NCBI GenBank assembly: GCA_017428085.1
Contig: JAFRRP010000023.1
Coordinates: 29,160 to 93,159 of the forward strand
Direction: 5' to 3'
Length of the DNA: 64,000 bases
Origin: Clostridia bacterium
Lineage (GTDB): Bacteria > Bacillota > Clostridia > Oscillospirales > Acutalibacteraceae
This document shows, one piece after another, positions 51,069 through 57,095 of the stretch; positions within the stretch are counted from its first letter, which is position 1; each line of letters begins with the position of its first letter. A program made the position numbers and the translations under genes. Below the pieces are notes generated by a model. That model did not search any database. It was not told where the DNA came from and was given only the letters and a program-made list of their open reading frames with translations.

Positions 51069-51211
51069 AGTCGTAAGTCGTGAGTCGTAAGACGCGCTCC
51101 GGGCGTTCCCATGAAAAGACCGGGGTTTTTCTGAAACATTTTGGATCGACATTTTCTTATTTCGTTCAAAAACTACTTTCTCTTACGACTTGCGACTTAC
51201 GACTTACGACT
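51069..51211. repeat. Heptamer array locus H4 (AGTCGTA-type units, inverted pair)
   Basis: Left arm AGTCGTA, AGTCGTG, AGTCGTA, AG (51069-51091), identical to H3. Right arm the inverse of AGTCGTA, AGTCGTA, AGTCGCA, AGTCGTA, AG (51182-51211). The 90-bp interior is unlike that of H3. Confidence 0.85.
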
Positions 51212-51270
51212 GAAAAAAACCGCGATCGGATCATTTCCGGTCGCGCTGTCTTTCAAAGGAGGAACGAACG

Positions 51271-51867
51271 ATGGCGGGACAGTTTTTCGCGCTGTTTTCG
51301 CGCATGAAGAATATCAACCGCTGGGCGCTGATGCGCAACACAAGGCCGGAATCTCTCAGCCAGCACAGTCTGGAGGTGGCGGCCACCGCCCACGCGCTGG
51401 CGGTGATCGGCAACAGGCGGCTGGGCAAACGCTACGACGCGCCCATGGCGGCGCTGATCGGCATGTACCACGACATGCCGGAGATCATCACCGGCGACAT
51501 GCCCACCCCCGTAAAATACTACAATAAAAAAATCCGCGAGTGCTACGGCGAGATCGAGCATGCCGCGCAGGACGCGCTGCTGGACACCCTGCCGGAGGAC
51601 CTGCGGGAGGACTTCCGCCCGCTGCTGGCCCCCGACGAGACCGCGGCGCTGTGGAAACTGGTAAAGGCGGCGGACAAGATCTCCGCCCTTATCAAGTGCA
51701 AAGAGGAAGCGCAAAGCGGCAACCGGGAATTTGAGAAAGCGGAACAGGCCACCCTGCAGGCGCTGCGTGACATGGACTGCCCGGAGGCGGACATCTTTAT
51801 CACGGAATTTCTGGGCAGCTTCGAGCAGGTGCTGGATTCCGTGCTGACGCAGGAGGAAAACAAATGA
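51271..51867 (+). CDS. yfbR: 5'-deoxynucleotidase, YfbR-type HD-domain phosphohydrolase
   Basis: 198 residues. Aligns by eye along its whole length with E. coli YfbR: opening RMKNINRWALMRNTR, ESLSQHSLEVA (first metal His), MYHDMPEIITGDMPTPVKYYNKKI (HD metal pair and catalytic Glu region), and KAADKISALIKCKEE (last metal Asp). It hydrolyses deoxyribonucleoside 5'-monophosphates. ATG at 51271 after AAAGGAGG. First gene of a tightly packed operon with two M42 peptidases and a GNAT enzyme; overlaps the next gene as ATGA. Confidence 0.92.
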   Translation: MAGQFFALFSRMKNINRWALMRNTRPESLSQHSLEVAATAHALAVIGNRRLGKRYDAPMAALIGMYHDMPEIITGDMPTPVKYYNKKIRECYGEIEHAAQDALLDTLPEDLREDFRPLLAPDETAALWKLVKAADKISALIKCKEEAQSGNREFEKAEQATLQALRDMDCPEADIFITEFLGSFEQVLDSVLTQEENK

Positions 51868-52883
51868 GAACCGTCGATATCCTGAGAACGATCTGCGGCG
51901 CGCCGGGCGTTTCCGGCACGGAGCGCGCCACCGCCGGGGCGATCGAAACCATATTGCGGGAATACACCGACGACGTGCGGACCGACGCGCTGGGCAACCT
52001 GATCGGCACGGTCAACCCCGGGAAAGAGAAGAGCGTCGTCCTGACCGCCCACATGGACAAGATCGGGCTGGCGGTCACGGCGATCGACGAAAAAAGCGGC
52101 TTTCTGCGGTTGACCCGCTGCGGCGGCACAGACCTGCGCGTGATGGCGGCGGCGCGGGTAAAGGTTTACGGCAAGCGGACGCTGGACGGCGTGATCATCA
52201 GCACCCCGCCGCATCTGGCGGACAAGGCGGACCGTAAAAAGGCCGCGCCGATTGACAGATCCGCCGTGGACTGCGGCCTGCCCTATGAGGAGATCAAAGA
52301 GATTGTATCCGTCGGCGACCGCATCGAGCTGCGGCTGCCCTTTACGGAGCTGTTGAACGGCCGCGCGACTTCGCCCTTTTTGGACAATTCCGCCGGGTGT
52401 ACGGCGGTGCTGAAGGCGCTGGAGAAGCTTGCCGGAAAGGACTTCCCCTATACCGTCCACGCCGTCTTCGCCACCCGCGAGGAGGTGGGCAAGCAGGGCG
52501 CGCAGACCGCGCTGTTCGGGCTGGAGCCGGACGAGGCGCTGGTCACCGACGTGAGCTTTGCCGCAGGGTACGGCGTGAGCGAGGAGCAGGGCGCGAAGCT
52601 GGGTTCCGGCGCGATGATCGCCTGTTCCCCCATTCTGCAAAAAGAGGTAAGCGACACGCTGAAGGCGCTGGCGGAGAAGAACGGCATCCCCCATACCATA
52701 GAGGTGCTGGGCCGTCACACCGGCACCGACGCGGACGTGGCGACGATCACCGGCGCGGGCGTGAAGACGGGCCTGATCTCCATCCCGCTGAAGAATATGC
52801 ACACCTCCGCGGAGCTGGCGCAGCTCAGCGATATCGAGGCCGTGGCCGACCTGATGGCGGCGTACGTGACAAGGGAGGGGTAA
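51864..52883 (+). CDS. M42-family metallo-aminopeptidase (PepA/FrvX-type)
   Basis: 339 residues, usual length. Di-metal site in order: AHMDKIG (~62), LDNSAGCTAVL (~174), TREEVGKQG (Glu base and ligand, ~208), a DVSFA segment (~232) and NMHTSAELA near the C-terminus (last His). PDZ-like insertion between ~70 and 165. Cytosolic tetrahedral aminopeptidase or deblocking enzyme acting on short peptides; some relatives are annotated as cellulases without proof. Coupled to yfbR by ATGA overlap and to the next M42 gene by a 3-bp gap. Confidence 0.9.
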   Translation: MRTVDILRTICGAPGVSGTERATAGAIETILREYTDDVRTDALGNLIGTVNPGKEKSVVLTAHMDKIGLAVTAIDEKSGFLRLTRCGGTDLRVMAAARVKVYGKRTLDGVIISTPPHLADKADRKKAAPIDRSAVDCGLPYEEIKEIVSVGDRIELRLPFTELLNGRATSPFLDNSAGCTAVLKALEKLAGKDFPYTVHAVFATREEVGKQGAQTALFGLEPDEALVTDVSFAAGYGVSEEQGAKLGSGAMIACSPILQKEVSDTLKALAEKNGIPHTIEVLGRHTGTDADVATITGAGVKTGLISIPLKNMHTSAELAQLSDIEAVADLMAAYVTREG

Positions 52884-52886
52884 ACG

Positions 52887-53897
52887 ATGCTGGACCTGTT
52901 AAAACAACTCTGTACGCTCGACGGCACCTCCGGACGGGAAGCCGCCGTGCGTGAGTTTTTGATTTCTCAATTGAACGGCGCGCCTTACCGGGTGGACGCC
53001 ATGGGCAACCTGATCGTGGAGGTCAAGGGACGGAAGCCCGCGAAAAACAGGATGATGCTGTGCGCCCACATGGACGAGGTGGGCGTGATGGCCACGTTTA
53101 TCAAAGCCGACGGCACGGTGAAGTTCAACACCGTGGGCGGCGTCAGCCCGGCGGTGCTGCCGGGAAGAGCCTTCCGGTTTGAAAGCGGCGCGGTGGGCGT
53201 CGTCAGCGTAAAGCCCGTTCACCTGTGCAGCGAGGAAGAAAAATCCACCCTGCCGGACGCGGCCGATATGGCCATCGACATCGGCGCGGACAGCCGCGAG
53301 CAGGCGGAGGCGTTGGTGCGCCCCGGCGACACGGCGGTGTTCACAAGCGAATACACCCCCATGGGGGATAAGATCCTTTCCAAGGCCCTCGACGACCGGG
53401 CGGGCTGCGCCATCCTGCTGGATATGATCCGCACCGGGGTGGCCTATGACACGGTGTTCTGCTTCAACGCGCAGGAAGAGGTGGGCCTGCGGGGCGCGGT
53501 CGTGTCCGCGTTTTCCGTCGCGCCCGACTACGCCCTTGTGCTGGAGGCCACCACGGCGGCGGATATCATCGACGCGCCGGAGGAAAAGCAGGTGTGCGCG
53601 CTGGGCAAGGGCCCGGCGGTCTCCTTTATGGACAACGCCACGGTGTACGACAAGGCGCTGTTCCAGAAGGCGCTGACGCTGGCCGCGGAAAACGGCATCC
53701 CGGCCCAGCCCAAGACCATGGTGGCGGGCGGCAACGACGCGGGCAGCATCCACAAGAGCCGCGCGGGCGTGCGTACGCTGACGGTCAGCGTGCCCTGCCG
53801 GTATATCCACTCCGCCTCCTGCGTGTGCGACAAAAACGACGTGCTTGCCACGCGTCGATTGGCCGAAGCGATCAATGAATACTTCGCGATGGCGTAA
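52887..53897 (+). CDS. M42-family metallo-aminopeptidase, second paralogue
   Basis: 336 residues. Metal and catalytic residues in CAHMDEVGV (~60), ALDDRAGCAIL (~172), NAQEEVGLRG (~206), LVLEATTAAD (~228) and YIHSASCVCD (~308). It is only moderately similar to the neighbour, so the two are probably subunits of different specificity rather than a recent duplication. ATG follows GGGAGGGG. The downstream GNAT gene starts 23 bp before this stop. Confidence 0.92.
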   Translation: MLDLLKQLCTLDGTSGREAAVREFLISQLNGAPYRVDAMGNLIVEVKGRKPAKNRMMLCAHMDEVGVMATFIKADGTVKFNTVGGVSPAVLPGRAFRFESGAVGVVSVKPVHLCSEEEKSTLPDAADMAIDIGADSREQAEALVRPGDTAVFTSEYTPMGDKILSKALDDRAGCAILLDMIRTGVAYDTVFCFNAQEEVGLRGAVVSAFSVAPDYALVLEATTAADIIDAPEEKQVCALGKGPAVSFMDNATVYDKALFQKALTLAAENGIPAQPKTMVAGGNDAGSIHKSRAGVRTLTVSVPCRYIHSASCVCDKNDVLATRRLAEAINEYFAMA

Positions 53898-54603
53898 GCT
53901 GACCTACCGGCAGGCGACGGCGGACGACGCGGACCGCATCATGGCGTTTTGCCGGGACAAGCCCTGCGGGACGGAGATCCATACCTCCGTGAAGCTGAAC
54001 GGCGAAAAAACGGAGATCGGCTGCCTGTGGACCGGCACGGACGGCGCCGGGCTGCTGCGGCTGGTCGTCTATGACAACGGCTCTTACGTCACGTATCTGA
54101 CGCGGCGCAGCGGCTTCGTCGCCAAGCCGCCGAAAGAAGACGGCTTCGACCGGTTTGCCGCGCCGAAAAGAAAAGCGCGGCTCTGCCGGATGGTCTACCG
54201 CGGCGGAACGCCCTCTTTCCCCGAAGGCGTGACGGCATTGCGCGGGACCGCCCTTCTGGAAATGTACAAGGCGGTCCGGGAGACGGACGCGCTGAACGAC
54301 AGGACCGAACGGCGCTACGTGGCCCGCGCGAGGGCGGTCAACGCCGGACTGGCGGAGACCTTCGGCATTTATGAGGACGGGAAGATCGCCTCCACCGCCG
54401 GTATTTGCGCGAAAAACGAACGGTACGCGCTGATCGGCGACGTTTACACCGTGTATCAATACCGCTTTCAGGGTTACGCCGCGAAGCTGGTGAACGCCTG
54501 CGTCGCCGCCGCGCGGGAACAGGGTTTGACGCCGGTGTTGTACTGCGAAAAAGGTATGCGGAAGTTTTATCGGAAATTGGGATTTGTCGAGCTCGCCCGG
54601 TAG
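53875..54603 (+). CDS. GNAT-family N-acetyltransferase with N-terminal extension
   Basis: 242 residues from an ATG inside the end of the M42 gene. The C-terminal half (~125-242) is the GNAT core: ASTAGICAKN (strand 4), YTVYQYRFQGYAAKLVNA (acetyl-CoA loop, Q-x-x-G-x-A) and KFYRKLGFVE at the end. The N-terminal half lacks clear motifs. Start uncertain: no strong ribosome site, and translation is probably coupled to the upstream gene. Substrate unknown. Its TAG stop lies in the GTAG foot of element R4. Confidence 0.8.
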   Translation: MNTSRWRKLTYRQATADDADRIMAFCRDKPCGTEIHTSVKLNGEKTEIGCLWTGTDGAGLLRLVVYDNGSYVTYLTRRSGFVAKPPKEDGFDRFAAPKRKARLCRMVYRGGTPSFPEGVTALRGTALLEMYKAVRETDALNDRTERRYVARARAVNAGLAETFGIYEDGKIASTAGICAKNERYALIGDVYTVYQYRFQGYAAKLVNACVAAAREQGLTPVLYCEKGMRKFYRKLGFVELAR

Positions 54604-54756
54604 CGCGGCACCTCAGTGCCGCTTCCGGCATCAACAGCATATCAGATGATCGGTTCGGTTGAATAACCCTTTCGTCGTCAAGGAAAACGATCATTATCAT
54701 GAAAATCCGTTTTAATAATTACTATCGCCACGAGCGGCACTGAGGTGCCGCGCTAC
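54600..54756. repeat. REP-doublet element R4
   Basis: Left GTAGC with stem GCGGCAC / GTGCCGC, loop CTCA; right end the exact inverse ending GCTAC. Interior ~110 bp shares blocks with R1 at fixed offsets from the right arm. The left GTAG supplies the stop codon of the GNAT gene, and the right arm ends 10 bp before the ATG of the next gene, leaving no room for a ribosome site. Confidence 0.85.
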
Positions 54757-54766
54757 CGTAATACGA

Positions 54767-55645
54767 ATGTCTAAGTGTGATTTATGCCCGCGTCAATGTC
54801 ACGTTGACCGAACAAAACAATACGGCTTCTGCGGCGCGGGGGCAAAGCTGACCGCCGCACGGGCGGGGCTGCACTTCTGGGAGGAGCCCTGCATCTCCGG
54901 CCCGGGCGGGTCCGGCGCGGTGTTTTTCAGCGGGTGCAATCTGCGCTGCGTCTTCTGCCAGAACCGCGCCATCAGCCGGGGCGGCTGCGGCAAAGAGATC
55001 ACCGTCGCGCGGCTGCGGGAGATCTTCGACGAGCTGGTCTGGCAGGGCGCGGACAACATTAACCTGGTCACGCCCACGCATTTCACGGACCTCATCGCCG
55101 AGGCGCTGGCAGCCGAAAAGCCGCCCGTGCCGGTAATCTGGAACAGCAACGCCTACGAGGAACCGGAATCGCTGCAACAGCTTGCCGGGCTGGTGGATAT
55201 CTACCTGCCCGATTACAAATACGCCGACGCGGCTCTCGCGGCGCGGTTCTCCCATGCGCCGGATTACCCGCAAAAGGCGTGGGAAGCCATCCGGGAGATG
55301 GTGCGGCAGACGGGCCCCTGTCAATTCGACGAGGACGGGATGCTGCGCTCCGGCGTGCTGATCCGCCACCTGATCCTGCCCGGCCATGTGGACAACACGC
55401 TGGACGTGATCGACCGGATCACGGAAGAATATGACGACGAAGCCGTGCTGTTCAGCTTAATGAGCCAGTACACCCCGCCGGAGGAGCCGCTGAAATTTCC
55501 GGAGCTGAACCGCCGCCTGACGAAAGAGGAATACGACCGGGCGGTGGATTACCTGTACCTGTGCGGGTGGGAAAACGGCTACGTGCAGGAGCTGTCCTCC
55601 GCGCAGAGCGAATACACGCCGGATTTTGACGGCACGGGAGTATAA
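54767..55645 (+). CDS. Radical SAM protein, PflA/PflX-like activase homologue
   Basis: 292 residues. Opens with CDLCPRQCHVDR and FCGAG (an extra Cys cluster typical of the PflX/COG1313 group), then the radical SAM CxxxCxxC in SGCNLRCVFCQN (~64-75), and the NLVTPTHF and YLPDYKYAD blocks. Relatives are called pyruvate formate-lyase activase homologues, but their target is generally not established. No ribosome site is visible because REP element R4 ends 10 bp upstream. It is 2 bp from the next gene, in an operon with the Vat-like acetyltransferase and ogt. Confidence 0.88.
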   Translation: MSKCDLCPRQCHVDRTKQYGFCGAGAKLTAARAGLHFWEEPCISGPGGSGAVFFSGCNLRCVFCQNRAISRGGCGKEITVARLREIFDELVWQGADNINLVTPTHFTDLIAEALAAEKPPVPVIWNSNAYEEPESLQQLAGLVDIYLPDYKYADAALAARFSHAPDYPQKAWEAIREMVRQTGPCQFDEDGMLRSGVLIRHLILPGHVDNTLDVIDRITEEYDDEAVLFSLMSQYTPPEEPLKFPELNRRLTKEEYDRAVDYLYLCGWENGYVQELSSAQSEYTPDFDGTGV

Positions 55646-55647
55646 CC

Positions 55648-56292
55648 ATGAACGAGCAAAAACGCCCCAACCCGAACATCGTGCACCCTGTCCCAGGGTA
55701 CGACGGGGAGATCTACGTCAAGCCAACGCTCAAGAACCCCAATATCATCGTCGGCGATTTCACCTATATCGCCGATTCGGATTTCGAGAGCCACGTGACC
55801 CACCACTACGACTTCATCGGCGACAGGCTGATCATCGGCAGATTCTGTCAGATCGCCGCGGGGGTGGAGTTTGTGATGAACGGCGCCAACCACCGGATGA
55901 ATGCGGTCACCACCTTCCCGTTCTATACGCTGGAGGGTTGGGAGGCGTCCCCGCCGCCCCTTTCGGAGCTGCCGATCAGGGGCGATACGGTGATCGGCAA
56001 CGACGTGTGGATCGGGCAGAACGCAACGATCCTTCCGGGCGTACACGTCGGCGACGGCGCGATCATCGGCGCGAACAGCGTGGTGGGCGGCGACGTGCCG
56101 CCCTATACGGTCGTGGCAGGCAACCCGGCAAAAGAGATCCGCAAACGCTTCGACGACGAATTGATTGCCCTGCTGTTGGAATGGCGCTGGTGGGACAAGA
56201 GCATCGAAGAGATCAACGCGCTGATCCCGCTGCTCACCGACAGCGACATCCCGTCCGTCAAAGAACGGATCAAAAAAATGCTGTATGGATAA
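55648..56292 (+). CDS. Xenobiotic acetyltransferase (Vat/CatB-like, hexapeptide repeat)
   Basis: 214 residues. Left-handed beta-helix with hexapeptide repeats (IIVGDFTYI, LIIGRFCQIA, VIGNDVWIGQNATILPGV, AIIGANSVVGGDV). The MNGANHRM loop contains the catalytic His of the XAT class, and the RIxxRF-WW ending is shared. By memory of Vat(D), similarity is strong throughout, so it may acetylate streptogramin A-type substrates, but many chromosomal XAT proteins do not give resistance. Overlaps ogt by 8 bp. Confidence 0.85.
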   Translation: MNEQKRPNPNIVHPVPGYDGEIYVKPTLKNPNIIVGDFTYIADSDFESHVTHHYDFIGDRLIIGRFCQIAAGVEFVMNGANHRMNAVTTFPFYTLEGWEASPPPLSELPIRGDTVIGNDVWIGQNATILPGVHVGDGAIIGANSVVGGDVPPYTVVAGNPAKEIRKRFDDELIALLLEWRWWDKSIEEINALIPLLTDSDIPSVKERIKKMLYG

Positions 56293-56791
56293 AGAATACC
56301 TTTTCCGCTATGCCTCCCCTCTCGGGGAGATCGCCATGGCCGGCGACGGCGAAGCGCTGACGGGACTGTGGTTCGCGGGGCAGAGATCCTTTGCGGCAGG
56401 GCTTTCCCCGGCGCATGAAGAAAAGGACCTGCCGGTGTTCGCTCTGACGCGGCGCTGGCTGGACGTCTATTTCAGCGGGCGGGAACCGGATTTCACCCCT
56501 CCCCTGCTGCCGCGGGGCACGGCTTTCCAAAAGGCGGTATGGGATATCCTGCTGACCATCCCCTACGGGCAGACGACGACCTACGGCGCGATCGCCGCGG
56601 CGCTGGCAAAAGAAAGGGGCGTCCCCCGTATGTCCGCGCAGGCCGTGGGCGGCGCGGTGGGGCGCAATCCGATCTCGCTGATCGTCCCCTGCCACCGGGT
56701 GGTGGGCGCGGACGGCAGCCTGACCGGGTACGCGGGCGGCCTTGACCGGAAACAGGCGCTGCTGGCATTGGAACAGCGCGGGATCGAATGA
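56285..56791 (+). CDS. ogt: Methylated-DNA--protein-cysteine S-methyltransferase
   Basis: 168 residues. The suicide Cys is in LIVPCHRVVGADG (~139) and the preceding HTH segment IPYGQTTTYGAIA reads the DNA minor groove, both diagnostic. It transfers the methyl group from O6-methylguanine to itself. Start at 56285 overlaps the acetyltransferase stop. Last gene of the operon, ended by the hairpin at 56796. Confidence 0.95.
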   Translation: MDKEYLFRYASPLGEIAMAGDGEALTGLWFAGQRSFAAGLSPAHEEKDLPVFALTRRWLDVYFSGREPDFTPPLLPRGTAFQKAVWDILLTIPYGQTTTYGAIAAALAKERGVPRMSAQAVGGAVGRNPISLIVPCHRVVGADGSLTGYAGGLDRKQALLALEQRGIE

Positions 56792-56795
56792 AACA

Positions 56796-56832
56796 CGCCG
56801 GGATCGGAAGCGCTTTCCGAATCCCGGCGTTT
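56796..56832 (+). terminator. Terminator after ogt
   Basis: Stem CGCCGGGAT plus CGGAA paired with TTCCG plus ATCCCGGCG around GCGC, followed by a short GTTT. Confidence 0.7.
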
Positions 56833-56873
56833 AAGGCAACACCGCGCCATTCGGGTGTGCGGTGTTGCCTTAA
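56831..56873. repeat. TTAAGGCAACACCGC palindrome
   Basis: Perfect 15-bp inverted arms TTAAGGCAACACCGC / GCGGTGTTGCCTTAA with a 13-bp spacer. Related starts occur at 20072 and 37254. It may be the terminal repeats of a small non-autonomous element. Confidence 0.75.
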
Positions 56874-56883
56874 CTGTCCCTGA

Positions 56884-56918
56884 CAAAAATAAAAACCGCA
56901 GATCTGTTGACCTACGGC
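56884..56918 (-). terminator. Terminator of tRNA-Gly
   Basis: Minus-strand stem CCGTAGGTC / GATCTGCGG (with G-U pairs) and loop AACA, followed by TTTTTATTTTT. Confidence 0.8.
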
Positions 56919-56922
56919 AAAA

Positions 56923-56998
56923 TGGAGCGGATGACGAGGCTCGAACTCGCTACCTCCACCTTGGCAAGGTGGCGCTCTACCAGATGAGCTACATCCGC
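56923..56998 (-). tRNA. tRNA-Gly (anticodon GCC)
   Basis: 76-nt cloverleaf on the minus strand: acceptor GCGGATG / CATCCGC, D arm GCTC...GAGC, anticodon stem CACCT / AGGTG with loop TTGCCAA (anticodon GCC), T arm with GTTCGAGCC, encoded CCA end. Consensus promoter immediately upstream and terminator downstream, so transcribed alone. Confidence 0.97.
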
Positions 56999-57015
56999 GC
57001 TTGGAAACAAATGTC

Positions 57016-57044
57016 ATTATAGCGGATGAAGGCGCGCTTGTCAA
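57016..57044 (-). promoter_or_regulatory. Consensus promoter of tRNA-Gly
   Basis: Minus strand TTGACA (57039-57044), 17-bp spacer, TATAAT (57016-57021): a perfect consensus, ending 17 bp before the tRNA. Confidence 0.95.
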
Positions 57045-57095
57045 GGATTTTTTGGTTTTTTATTTCATAAAAGGGGCAAACGGCGCAGGCCTATC

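Noticed and set aside
15124..51211. Heptamer arrays as CRISPR arrays
   Set aside because: Units are 7 bp with no spacers, 3-4 copies per locus, and no cas genes in the window.
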